64,000 bases of DNA from the NCBI RefSeq assembly GCF_000313135.1, contig NW_004457297.1, forward strand, positions 93,714-157,713, read 5' to 3'. Of the stretch, positions 35,901 to 47,212 are shown piece by piece. Origin of the DNA: Acanthamoeba castellanii str. Neff (taxonomy: Eukaryota > Discosea > Longamoebia > Acanthamoebidae). Within the stretch, counting starts at the first letter, position 1; every line of letters begins with the position of its first letter. The translations under genes and the position numbers were made by a program. The notes under the pieces are model-generated. The model was not told where the DNA came from. It did no database searches and was given only the letters and a program-made list of their open reading frames with translations.

Positions 35901-35932
35901 CACTGCCCTCAACACAGTGGCTCTACCTCATC
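35901..35932. repeat. 32-bp direct repeat, copy 2
   Basis: Second identical copy of the 35670-35701 unit within the CpG-depleted block. Confidence 0.85.
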
Positions 35933-37219
35933 ATATTCCAGCACTTGAGGCAGCTTCACATGCCATCTAGAAGCTTGACCTCACCCTGCACCAGTGTGAA
36001 GTGCTGCTCAACCTCCAGTCCTCCCTGCAGGAAAACAAGTACACAGTGTGTGTGTGTGTGTGTGTGGTGTGTGTGTGTTGTAGCAGTTGAGCTGCTTTGT
36101 GTACCACTTCTCTTGCCACTCATGTGATGCTGTGGTGCCTGCAAGCAGAGCATTCAATCTGGCTGTGGCCCAAGTAGTAGTGATGGCACAGTCAGGCAGG
36201 GTGAAAGGGAAGGGCACACCACACAGATATCCATACACCTCAGGAGGCCCAACCACACTCTTCTCCAGGTTTCAGTGGGTCCTCCAGAAATACCTCAATC
36301 AACGTCAGTCCAGTTCCAGTAGGGTGTGGGAGGTTGCACTTACCTTCTGTCTTGTTTGATGTGCCACAGTGGATGAAGTGGAACAAATTCCTGAAGGGTG
36401 TCAGATTGGTCTGCTTCATGTGGGTCCTTGTATACACACACAGCTGGACTGGGTCACAATGAGTGGCCATCTCAGACCACAATGCATGGAACCCAACACA
36501 GCCCATCCTGTTGGCCAATGCAATGGCAAGGGTGGCCTTATTTGGAGAGCACTTGGTGGAGGCCCTTCAGGAGTGTGTGGGCCATCTGCAGGCTCACCAC
36601 ACCTTTGTGCCATGCCTTTCCACACACACTGCACATGTGAGGAGGGAAGTGAAGTGTGAGATAAGGTGGTGGAGGGAGTGGGTACTTTGGCCTGGCCCAT
36701 GTCTGTGTAATTGCAATTGACATAATGCTGCAGCACAGCAGGCATGATCCTCTCAGGCCACCAGCACTGATAAAACCTGTCCTCCACCTGCCCCAAACAC
36801 TGTGTATAAATTTTTATTTCTTTATGAAACAAAATATATTAAAAAATCAAGTTAGGTGGTACCTTGAGCATGGTGCAGTTGAGCAGGGTGACTAGCAACT
36901 CAGTGATCTCATAGACCCACTCACCCCCCTCAGCATGCTTCACTGTCATCAGAGTCACTCTCAAGTGCTGCTGTTCTTCTTGGTTGAGTTCATCAAACAG
37001 CTCATCCTCCAGCGCCCCAAAGCCCCAGCTGCACTCTCTGCCATGCACTCATGTTTGTTGTGCTGTTCTCTTCCCTCAAAGGAGGTACCGAAATTATTCA
37101 TTTGTATTTTCGTGTGATCTTCATGCCTTGATAAATCCGGGAATTGGGATTGTGCTTTCGCGCCATTTTGTTGGTGCCAACTGCAAGCGCGGCTGTGTGC
37201 TCTGGGTTCAAGCAATAGC

Positions 37220-40200
37220 ATGTATGCACCGGGACGCCACCAGGACACGCCCCATCCATACGGCCAGATGAGGGCGACGAGCTTGCCGACGGCTACCCCT
37301 TACACCCCGGCAACGTTGGCGTCGATCAAGGAGTATGAATCGGTATCCACCCACTGAGACCTTCAAATTGTGTAAATTGGCACTCAAGATCTTATTGTGC
37401 CTTCAATCCTCTAGACAATCAAGGAGCTGCAGAATGAAAACTGGCAGCTCAAGCTCCGCATCTTTTACCTCACTCAATCCGTGGAGCGTTTCAAACCCGA
37501 GGATGGATTCAACATCAAAGAGGTACGTGATTTCTGATGTAGTGCCCGCTTTGCACTCGCCCTGGCTCAACTCTCTTCCGGCCACAGAATATTGAGCAAA
37601 AAGTTGCCATCGAGAAACTGCAACGCGATCTCGAGGAGAAGGATGCGTTGCTTCTCGCAGCGCGCACAACCATCCAGCGGTATGTCGAGGTATGTGGGAC
37701 CTAGCTCTTTGCATCGGCCTCTCTTCTCTTTGTGCCCTCCCCTCACGCTGGCGTCTACCCAGTCGGAGACCAACTCGCTCGACAAGACGTTCTCCGATCT
37801 CAACGAAGAGGGCTATGCGGGAGAAGAGACCGAAGAGCATCTCCACCACAAGAAGCAAAGTGATCAAAAGCAGCGCCAGCTTGAAGACGAAAACGCCAAC
37901 TTGCGGTAAGTTGAGCGGCAGCGTATCTCAATCCAGCCTGCTAGCTTCCAGCTTACACGCTTTCTCATTGTGCAACAGGGAAATGTTCCAAGAGCAGTCC
38001 AACGATATGGAAGAGTTGGTGGCTCGCCTTGAGACCAGCGAGGAAAGAAACAAGGAGCTGCGATCAACTGTGCAATCGGTTCGTTCTCGCCACTTCCCGT
38101 GCCATTTAGGTGGTAGTAGTGATTGTCAACTCAACGGCATATGTAAATGTGCAGAGTGAAGAGGCAGTGGCCGATCTGCAGGAGAAGCTCAATGCCCAAG
38201 AGTCGCGGCAGATCTCCGATCCGAACACGCCACGCAAGCAGGTGCGACGATCCTCCTGACTCTCATTTTCCCTCAATGCATCGGACCGAGACAGAACTTG
38301 ACTCCTTCGTGTGTGGTTAGGCGTTGCAACAGAAGGTTGTCACACTGGAGGAGCAGCTTGCCCAGTACGACCAAGAGCTGCAACAGCGCAGCGCCGCCTC
38401 TGATGAAGTAGTGCGTGTCATTTTTGTTACATCATATAAATGTTTATCAGTGGCAGTAACTTACAGTCTCCTCCTTGCAGGACCAGCAGATGCTTGCGGA
38501 GTACGAAGAAACCATCAAGTTCTACGAGCAGAAGACCAAAGGCCTCGAAGCCGACAATGTCAGCCTATTGGCCGCCCTCCAGGAGAAGGACAGCGAAGCT
38601 GCCGCGGCGCTACTTGAACTGAAGGAAGAGCATCTCACTGCACAGGTAGCCACCCTCCATCTGCTTGCTCGTACGCGTGTGTGTAGTGTGTGGAGCTTAC
38701 CTTTAGGTGCATTATGACAGGCACAGGCCAAGCAGCTCGAGGAGCAGCTCGAGGCTCTGCGTGCTCAGGCAACAGCTGCCAAGCAAACTAAGCTCGCGCA
38801 GCGGCGAAGCGAGGAAGAAAATCACGTTATGAAGGAACAGCTCGAAGCTAACCTCAAGATGATGGACGACTACCTCAAGATGATGGAGCAGATGGTACGT
38901 AGGCACCCTCGGCACTTAGCCCAAGTATTCCAAGCATTTATAATGGGCCTCACGCTGGCGGTTGTTCCATCAGGGGACGAAGTACAAGGACCTCCAAGCC
39001 GCGAACAAGGACCTCATCGAAGAGAACAGGTCCCTGCGCGAGCAGCTGACGTCAACTCCCCTACCCGTCCCCGCCGTCCCGCGCGGCGGCTCAGACGTGC
39101 GATCATCGCGTTCTCCTCTCACCCCCTCCCTCGGCCAGCAGTCGCCTCTCTCGCACACCCTCTCGTTCTCGACGGTCACGCCCTCTCGGGTGTCTCCGAT
39201 CTTGCCGACCGGCGTCCAGCTTCGAAGAGACGAGAACGGCGGAGCGACGGCCAGCGCGAAAGAGTCGCGACGCGAGAGCAAGAAGACTGAGCGAGGAGGA
39301 GACCCCGCAGATACGCGAGCAGGCAAGCATCGCCATGGTGACAGGCGACGACGTGGCAATGACTACTACTCAGGCGAGGAGAGCGATGAGGAAGTGGATG
39401 AAGAGGAGAGACAAGACGAACGAAATGGTAATATGCGACCGAAGTCGAAGGGCAGGAGAAGGGAGGAGCGGTCTGGCAGAGAAGACGAACGCAGGGAAAC
39501 GGTCCGCCGCCACCGGAGCAGAGGGAGGAGGAGCGCCTCTGGGTCGGGCAAGGCCAAAGAGGAGGCCGAGCGAGAGCAGGACTACGACAACAACGACGAG
39601 GACCTGCTGCAGATCGACGACCCCATGGAGGCCCTCGTGCAGCAGATCCAGGAGAGGGACGACTTTGTGTGCCTGGTCGCGTTGGCGCTCAAGGAGCTCC
39701 ATAAGACCTGCGCGCAGGGCGGGTCCACCACCGGCGCCACTGCCAACGATGGCCACGGCCACCGCTGGGCGAACGGCGGCTTCGAGTTTGATCTCAGCAA
39801 CAGGTTTGGGATGAACTCGTCGTCGTCGACGGGTCACGCGCGAGAGCACGCGAGGCCGTCGTCGACGTGCTCGTCGTACGCCTTCTCCGCGCTTCCGTCG
39901 CCGCGTAAGTCGTCATCGCTCGCTCTCAGCATCCGGCTCCCTCCGTCTACGCGCGACCTCGACCGACTCTCGGTAGCGCTCACCGAGCAGAAGCTGGCCA
40001 TGGAGGAGGCCTTCGTGCTGCTGGCTTCGCTGGTGCGGAAGAGGGACGCGGCGCACCAGAGCGAGCGCGAGCGGCTGCAGCAGGTGGCCAGCAAGTACAA
40101 GTACGAGATCAACTCGCTCAAGATGCAGCTCAAGCACTTCAAGGGCTTCTACCAGCGGGGCAGCGGCGGAGTCCGGGGCGGAGGATCGATGCCGCGCACC

Positions 40201-40823
40201 CGCTCGGTGGAGGCGATGCAGATGCGATGCGGCGGCGGCGACGAGAGCGACGACGAGTACGACGACTACGGCGCTGGCCACGATGCGGCGGACATGTGGC
40301 GTACGCGGGATGGGGAGGACGACGTGACGACCATCTTCAACCGGCTCAAGTCCAAGCTGCGGAAGGAGAGGGCCGCGGACCGCGACTACCTGCACCAGTC
40401 CCACGACGCCGACGAAGAGTACGATCGGAGCAACCAGGAGCTGCTGTGGGCGCTCAAGGAGGTGCAGGTATGTCTTTCTTTTCTTTTCTTGAGCTCCAGA
40501 CAAAAGCTCAAGCCACCCACGCAGACAGCGACTGATCGTGGTTTTTGGGTGGTGGGCTGATTGTGTGGTGAACAGACCAAGGTGGAGCGCCTGCAGGAGA
40601 GCAACCGGATGCTCACGATGGAGCTGGAGGAGAAGAGAGGTCTCATCGAGAAGATCAACTCCCTGTACAAAAACATACCCCAGCTCCTCCAGGTAACCTC
40701 TCTCTCTCTCTCTCTCGCGGTGGTATGTGTCATTGGAGGACTCACCCGTTCCCCTTTCCTCTCCAGTCGCCCACGTTGCCCACCTTCAGTCGCCCGACGC
40801 CCGACTTCAGGTTCCTCCCGTGA
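37220..40823 (+). CDS. centrosomin-type coiled-coil protein with N-terminal CM1 motif
   Basis: CM1 proteins (Cnn, CDK5RAP2, Mto1, Spc110) recruit and activate gamma-tubulin complexes at microtubule-organising centres. The start is ATG 37220 (MYAPGRHQDTPHPYGQ). Exon 1 ends SIKEYES and, across a 72-bp intron (37343-37414), joins in phase to TIKELQNENWQLKLRIFYLT. Together these form the Cnn_1N/CM1 motif near residues 36-62. Long coiled coil follows through many exons (EQKVAIEKLQRDLEEKDALL, QKVVTLEEQLAQYDQELQ, QLEEQLEALRAQATA). Then comes a large exon (from about 38975) with basic/acidic low complexity and a second coiled coil (SKYKYEINSLKMQLKHF). The last exon, after CAG, reads SPTLPTFSRPTPDFRFLP to the stop at 40823. 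Localisation is inferred from the family. Confidence 0.82.
37343..37414 (+). other. intron with GTATCC donor (possible U12-type)
   Basis: The donor GTATCCACC departs from the GTACG/GTGCG donors seen elsewhere and resembles the U12-type GTATCCTT. A CCTTCAA element sits about 8-14 nt before the CTAG acceptor, where a U12 branch site (TTCCTTAAC) would lie. The match is partial in both elements. Confidence 0.3.
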
Positions 40824-40934
40824 GCTCGCGCGTCAAATACACCAATTCCCTTCAAGTTGCATTAGTCTGTGTGTCGTGTCGTGTGTGCGTCGTGTGGTAT
40901 GCGGAGCGTGCTGCAAAGTCGCGTTGTTACGGCT

Positions 40935-42464
40935 TTAGTGTGTGCCGCGTTCGACGTCTTCGTCCGAACTGCTGGGCGCAGGGCCGCCGTGCAGCCAGCC
41001 TTGATCGTCGTCGTCCATGTCTGGTGGAATGTCGTCGTCCTCGAAGCGCAACGTCGTTGGCCCGTGGCCCCCGCTCTTGCTCTTGCTCTTGTCCGTCTTT
41101 GCCTTCTTCTTCTGCTTCTTCGTCTTCTTGTGCTCTCCGCTGTCGGCCGCCTCGCTCTTTTCCTCTTCGTAGGCAACCTCGTCCGAATCGTACTCCGATT
41201 CACCGTCATCATCCAGAGCGGCCTCGTCGTCGTCGTCGTCGTCGAAGACGTCATCGTTGTCGCTCTCGCTGAGCACCTCGATGTCGCTGGCCGCGTCGGT
41301 TTCGTCGAACATGAGGTCGGTGGGCATCGTGACGGCCGAATCGATTGACTCCGGCAAGTTCCTTCACGTGTGCCGCACACACATCATCGTCAATTGGCGC
41401 CCACACCTCGCACCCCGTCAAGCACCGCACACGGCGCACATCGCTCCACCGCACACGGCGCTCATCACTCATCGCACACTGGCCAACAGTACATGGTGCG
41501 TACCTGTGCTTGCCCAGAATCATGACGAGCGCCAGGATGAATTTTGACCCGCCGGACCACACGCCGCAGAAGGAAAAGGCGAACGATCCATAGCCCAGCG
41601 AAAGCCCCACCGTACCTGGGAACCACGACACCGCATCAGTGCGTGTCGTGTCGTGTCGTGTCGTGTCGTGTCGTGTCGTGTCGTGTCGTGTCGTGTCGTG
41701 TCGTGCATTGCATGTGACGAACCGTAGGCGGAGACGACTTCGAAGATGACTTTGAAGAGGGTGTAGTTGGAGTCGACGGCCAGCGGGATCTCTTCGATCA
41801 TGCTGATGAAGAGGATGGCGAGGAACACGAACACGAAGTGCTTCACAAAAATGTTCTGCGCCTGCGAGCCCACCGTGTTGGTCGTTTGCGTCGTTCGGCC
41901 CGCTGCGCACACGACACACAACACGACACCAATTTACGCAGGTGTGAACAGTTGCCCTTGGAGCGGTGGCGCGATGGCGCAATGCCGAGGTGGACACGTA
42001 CAAGCCTCGATACTGTCAGCGCTGGCCTTGCCGGTGTAGCGCACAGTGATGGCAACGGGCGATGCGGCGATGTACATCATTCCTAATCGACATTTGGTGT
42101 AGTGAGGAACTGTTTGTGCCTTGTGTGCCGTAGTATGATTGTGTGTGTGTGTGTGTGTGTGTCATCGTCATACCGGTGTACAGCCACAGGATGGAAGCGG
42201 AGAGTTTGGTGAGATCGACCGAATTGAAGCCCGACGTGCGGATGGCGATGGTCTGTCGTGCAGGTCGTGTGTGTAGTCAGTCAGTCCTGTCTGACACAAG
42301 TGATTGAGCGCATTTTGTGCAGCAGCAGTAGTAGTACCTGGAAGTACATGTTGAGGAGCTTGTAGGACGGGCTGAGCTGCAGATAGGCCGCGTTGTCCCA
42401 ATCCAACACCTGCCCGCACCACCACATCATGTAAACAGGCCATCACTAGTGTTGTGTATGTGTG

Positions 42465-42506
<42 letters not shown>

Positions 42507-43629
42507 TGTGTGTGTTGTGTGTGTGTGTGTGGGGAGAGGCGCGTACGAGCTCAAAGATGAACTCGACCGAGTTCAAGAACACCAGTACTACGAGCAGCCA
42601 CCTGGTCTCGGCCGCGGGGAATAGATGGGTGAAGCAGCGACGCGGGTGGTCCAGCATGTACCGGTACACGTGACGGTATCGCCTGCGCGCGCACGCGACA
42701 TTTGTTTGCGTGTCGCCACACAATGAATTGATGGCCGATCGGTCTGGCTGACGGCCCGCCAGCTACGTACTTGAGAAACGGCGTTCGCCAGAGCGTGTAG
42801 ATGATCAGTCGCATCAGCAACGGGAACGCCGTGTTGCCTGGAGGACAGTACAGTATGCCACGCGCCAGGGACGTGTGAGTGTGCTGTGTGTGCTGTGTGT
42901 GCTGTGTGTGCTGTGTGCTGTGTGTGTGTCGACAGACTGAGTGTGCACCGGCCAAGATGAGGATGGACATGACGATGAGCGGCAGCGGGTAGGTTTGCCA
43001 CTGCACCATGCCGTCACCAAACGTTGAGTACCCGCAGTTGCCGAACGCCGACAGGGAATGAAACAGGCCCCACCTTGGTTGGTGTGTCGACACATTGCAG
43101 CAAGTCAGAGCTCTCTGCCGCCACACGCGCGCCGCGGTCAAATGTCTTAGACGGGGCCGGGGGGGGGTGTACCAGGCGGCATTGTTGTCATTCTTGTCGA
43201 TTACGCCGTTGGCGTCGGAGGCGCCGGCCATGTAGGAGCCCATAACGATCCAGCCCAGGCCCACGAAGACGCAGTAGTACGTGGGCACGATGATCACCAG
43301 CTGCCACAGCGCATAGTACTCATCTGAAATACCACGTTAGCGCTCGTGTTGCGTGTCGTGCCGTGTCGTGTCGCGCCGTGTGTGTCGTGGTGTGTGGTGT
43401 GGTGTGTGTGGAAATACCGGTCTTCTGGGTGATGTTCTTCTGCTTGAAGAAACGGTGGAAATGGAAGAGACGAGTAACGACCGGCGCGATGGTGATGAGC
43501 ACGCCATTGCCCAGCACCATCACCACGGCCAGAATCACCTGCCCGAGGCGACTGAACGCCGAAAAGTTCGTCGGAAACAACCTGCCATGTGGTGCGACCG
43601 ATGAGCCCATTGAGCACACACACACACAC

Positions 43630-43690
<61 letters not shown>

Positions 43691-45080
43691 CACACACACA
43701 AGCGGCGCAGGAATGATGGGTGCCTGGTACCCGGTTTGAGTGCTCGTGGAGGCGCCGTGAACGAGTGCGTCGAGATAGCTCATTTCGCTCGATAGCCCCA
43801 ACTGCGACAGATAGATGGCCAACCCGCCTGCACCGTGTCATATCGGTGTGCGCGTGCGTGTGCGTGTGCGTGTGCGTGAGACACACGGGTCTCCGGTGGT
43901 ACTGGTTGCTAAGCAGCAGAAGGGGCGCTGTGTGGGTACCGAAGACGGAGAGGAAACAGATGTAGAGGAGGTGCAGACGGAAATAGTTGAAGGGAGGCCA
44001 CAGCAGGTTGAGCACGGCCTCGTAGAAGAACACGTACAACGGAACAACCTCCTGCTCTTCCTGTGTTTGCTTGGGTCTGTCGGCACCACCATCAACCCCA
44101 CATTAACTTGTCACACACTCACGCACGCACGCACACACGCACACACACACGCACACACACACACACACACGCACACACACACGCATGCAGCACCGCACAC
44201 GGTGAAAAGATGGTGGCCGTTACTTGAAGAGTGGATTCTGTGCGCTGTGCCAGGTGGCGGCCCTCTTCTTGCGCCTGCGGAGGCCCGTTCCCTCGGATTC
44301 GACGCTCCGATCGCTCTCGCTCGGCGTGAGCGGAGGTCGGCTGCCTTGGTGGCTGGACTTGGTGAGCTTCCGTTGGTCGTCGTCCCTTCTTCCTGCATCG
44401 TCCTCTCCACTACTCGTGGTGGACCCTTTGCTTGCCTGTCGGCGGTGGCGACGGCGCCGCCGGGTGTGCGCTCTTTCCGTCTCCGTCTCGGATTGTCCCA
44501 CGTCGCTGGCGAAGCTCACAGCTGGGACATGCAATGTTTTTGTTAATAAAATAAAAAATGTTAATTTAATTCAAAAAATCAAAACAAAAACACAAAAAAT
44601 AAACAAAGAGTAAAAAAGAGGAATGAAGAACAGCCAAGAATGGGAATTAGAATAATAATAAAATAATAAAAATAATAAAGGGGGTGTACCTTTGGCGCGG
44701 GTGCGAGAAGGGCCGCGTTCGTTCTCGGCCGTACGGAAGAGGGTGCGCATGACCCACGCCTTGGAGGAGTCGTCCCGCAAGCCCTGCTGTGCAGACGTCT
44801 GCAGATCATCTCCTCCGCTTTGCCCGACGCCCTTCCCGCTCCCGCTCCTCTTCCTCCTCAACGCCGTATGAGAGGAGCCCTTCCCCTTTTTGTGGTCCTC
44901 GCCATCATCTGCTGTTTGGTTGCTCTTGCGATTTCGTTCGGCCTCATCCCGATTTTTGCGATTACTGTTGTTCATCTCTTCGAGCGCCACCATCTCGAAC
45001 GATGTTGTTGCCGATGTTGTCACTCGTTCTTCATCCTCCACAGAAGAAGGTGAATACCCATCTCGTTCATTCTCCTCCAT
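40935..45080 (-). CDS. Trk-family potassium transporter (fungal TRK type)
   Basis: Plasma-membrane K+ uptake protein with four M1-P-M2 units. The start is ATG 45080 (MEENERDGYSPSSVEDEERV), leading into a long hydrophilic Ser/Arg-rich N-terminus. Pore loops in order: P1 GASTSTQTGYQ, P2 HSLSAFGNCGYSTFGDG, P3 FQTIAIRTSGFNSVD followed by NMMYIAASPVAITVRYTG, and P4 FEVVSAYGTVGLSLGYG. P3 and P4 are close to yeast TRK1/TRK2. The codon of the P4 filter glycine is split by an intron that carries GTGTC repeats. After the last TM comes an Asp/Glu-rich and Lys-rich cytosolic tail ending DVERGTH at 40935. The gene converges on the centrosomin gene with 111 bp between stops. K+ versus Na+ selectivity is not testable here. 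Confidence 0.88.
41642..41705. repeat. (GTGTC)n microsatellite
   Basis: About 13 near-perfect pentamers within the intron that interrupts pore loop 4 of the Trk gene. Confidence 0.92.
42449..42531. repeat. (GT)n microsatellite
   Basis: A GT tract with a few TTGTG interruptions in a Trk intron. A related GTGTGCTGTG run lies at about 42868-42930. Confidence 0.88.
43615..43700. repeat. (AC)n microsatellite
   Basis: About 40 AC units in a Trk intron; another AC/CACG tract lies at about 44113-44184. Confidence 0.92.
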
Positions 45081-45182
45081 CCCGGGTTGGCCCGTTGTTG
45101 CGGGCAAAATCACAGAGAAACCAAAAGAGAAATAGTTGCGGAAACCGTGGTGACGGCAGCTGGACCGGTGGTGACCACGGCC
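45081..45182. promoter_or_regulatory. 102-bp divergent promoter region
   Basis: Separates the Trk start (minus) from the glycosyltransferase start (plus). It is GC-rich with no TATA-like box that I can see, and must serve both genes unless 5' exons were missed. Confidence 0.5.
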
Positions 45183-47022
45183 ATGGCGGTGGCCTACTTT
45201 ATCAGCGACCACGGCTTCGGGCATGCCGCACGCTCATGTACACACGCGCCAACACTGCAAGTCTTGCTGGGAGGCTACTGAGATACTGATGGACACTTTT
45301 TGCTGGATGGGGGGGGGGTAGTGGCGCTGCTCGCGGAGCTGCTACGACGCGAAGTGCCGGTGGTCGTCGTATCCAGCGTGCCGCGCTGGTTCTTCGAGGA
45401 GAGCCTCGAAGGACTAGACTACATCTCCACACAGGTGCGTCACTGTCGTTCGCCCTTGGGTCGATGAGTTGGTGCCGCAGCGGTTCTGCCTCACCACCGT
45501 CGCGTGATGGCGCAGGTGGACGTGGGCGTGCACCAAAAGACAAGCGTGGATATCGACTACGAAGCCACGCTCGACCGCCTCGAGCAGCACTGGAGCAGTA
45601 CGCCACAAAAGGTGCGCGGTCGCTTTGAGTTTGCCTCGGTGCCAGTCTGTGTCTGTGCGCCTGACGCTTTGTCAACTTGCCAGGTCGACCACTTGGCGGG
45701 TGAGCTGCGAGAGTGGTTCTCCAAGGTCGGTGGCGAGGCCTCGCTCCGCAGGATTGTGTTTGACATCACCGCGCTGGCGCCACTCGTTGCTGACAAGCTT
45801 GGAGTACCCTCGGTCGGCATCTCCAACTTCACCTGGTAAAGGGGACACGCACGCCTCTATGAATCTGTCAACGACCCACCCACTCACAGTGTCGTTCGTT
45901 TCAGGGACTGGGTCTACGAACCCTTTGTAGAGAAACTGCCGCGCTTTCAGACCTACATCGATTTGCACAGGCAGGCCTACGCCAAGGTCCCCTACATCCA
46001 GTGTCCTGTAAGCACATCTCATCAGTTGTTCGTTCTTTTGCGCCTTCGTGTGGTGGTGGTGAATGCAGACATCGCTGTTGTTGAATCTGGTCTACAGTGA
46101 GATCAAAGGCTTCAACTGCCCGTCCTACGAGATCCCGTGGCTCGTGCGAAGCGCCAGCCTGAGCAGGGAGACGGTGCGCACGCGACTGGGTCTGAGTAAG
46201 TGTCCACCATCCCCCCCGTCTCTTTTCTTGAGCGCTCGCTGGTTTGCTGTTTGTTGACCGGTGACTATGTGCAGGCCAGACGCAGCGCTATTGCCTCTAC
46301 TCCTTCGGTGGACACGCCTTTCCGCTGGACAAGGTCCAGGAATGGCAGGTGCCGCCGGGCTGGTCGGTGATCCTTGTCAACAAGGCCTTGGCCGATCACA
46401 ACACCGCCGAAGCGGAAAAGGCGGGCAAGGAGGGCGTGGTCTTCTTGTCCCAGACCCTGCTCGACAGCCTCCACATCCAATACGTCGACCTGTTGGCCGC
46501 AGTGGTACGCCACCCACGAGGTTCATATTCGTGCTTACTTGGCCTTTTGACCCCTCCTCCACACAGGACTTGGTGGTGTGCAAAACGGGATACGGCATCG
46601 TCAGCGAGTGCGTACGGCACGGCATCAGGTCAGGCCCCTCAGGGAATGTTTGATGGATTGATTGAATAGGTGCGGTCGGCCACTGACGCAGGCGACTCCA
46701 CATCACATCCGGCAGTGCGCTGTTCACCGACCGTCCTGGGTTCATTGAACACGAGTCCATGGCGAGAGCGTTCCAGGAGAATGTCAGCTGTGACGTTGTC
46801 ACTCTCGACGAGGTGGTTAACACCCTCATCACGCCCGCCCTGTGTGCAGAGCGCGAACATGCTGACGAACACACACGTACGTGCCCGTCTCGTTAGGTCT
46901 TGGAGGCATCTCCTTCTCTCTGGGTGAAGGCCGACCGAGTGGTCCCCAACACCAAGCGGAGCCGGCACGCGTTCAACGGCGCCGAGCGGGCCGCCGACCG
47001 CATCCTCGCCGTTCGGTGGTGA
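45183..47022 (+). CDS. GT-B glycosyltransferase-like protein related to the L-arabinokinase N-terminal domain
   Basis: The start is ATG 45183: MAVAYFISDHGFGHAARS, a near copy of the N-terminal YxxxGHGFGHA motif of plant arabinokinase and related MGT-like GT-B folds. Exon 1 joins in phase (TCA/T then TG) to LALLAELLRREVPVVVVSSV. Further landmarks are FDITALAPLVADKLGVPSVG, then ISNFTWDWVYEP (compare TNFSWD), YEIPWLVRSASLSRETVR, and YSFGGHAFPLDKVQEW. The acceptor-type C-terminal lobe reads DLVVCKTGYGIVSECVRHGI then DRPGFIEHESMARAFQE. It ends ADRILAVRW at 47022. No GHMP kinase domain follows, so this is the GT half alone. The sugar donor is unknown. Confidence 0.8.
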
Positions 47023-47097
47023 CCACACCCGGCAAACTTCCCAGTTCCTCTTCCGCGATTTGTCTACCCAGCATTTTTCTCAGCCTTCCCCCCCCCC

Positions 47098-47103
47098 AAT
47101 AAA
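47098..47103 (+). terminator. AATAAA polyadenylation signal
   Basis: A hexamer 76 bp after the glycosyltransferase stop and just after a C9 run. Confidence 0.6.
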
Positions 47104-47212
47104 AGAAAGATGGACACTCGGGACTACGGGACAACATGAGCATTCTTGATCGGGCTTCTTTCCCCAATCGACAAGAGAACACCTACTCGCGAGTGACGGA
47201 AGAGAAGGGGAG

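Larger units (their letters stand above)
35165..37088. mobile_element. CpG-depleted block, candidate decayed methylated insertion
   Basis: By direct count this 1,924-bp block has only two CG dinucleotides (36303 and 37013), while most 60-bp lines on either side contain several. It is rich in CA and TG, as expected after deamination of methylated CG. Open frames exist on both strands but none is long or recognisable. On minus, frames give DELFDELNQEEQQHLRVTLM and ITELLVTLLNCTMLK before a GTACC donor, and RFYQCWWPERIMPAVLQHYV before a GTACCC...TGCAG intron-like stretch. On plus, a frame at 35470-35970 is His/Pro/Thr-rich. A 32-bp direct repeat lies inside. No terminal repeats or transposase motif were found, so the class (transposon, viral insertion or methylated gene relic) is open. 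Confidence 0.5.

Noticed and set aside
35111..35970. Plus-strand gene in the CpG-poor block
   Set aside because: The frames are His/Pro/Thr-rich translations of CA-rich DNA, lack domains and are interrupted; not strong enough to call a gene.
35165..37088. Named transposase or KDZ-type element
   Set aside because: I compared remembered signatures (CxC zinc finger, DDE spacing) with the frames and found no convincing match, nor inverted terminal repeats or a target-site duplication.
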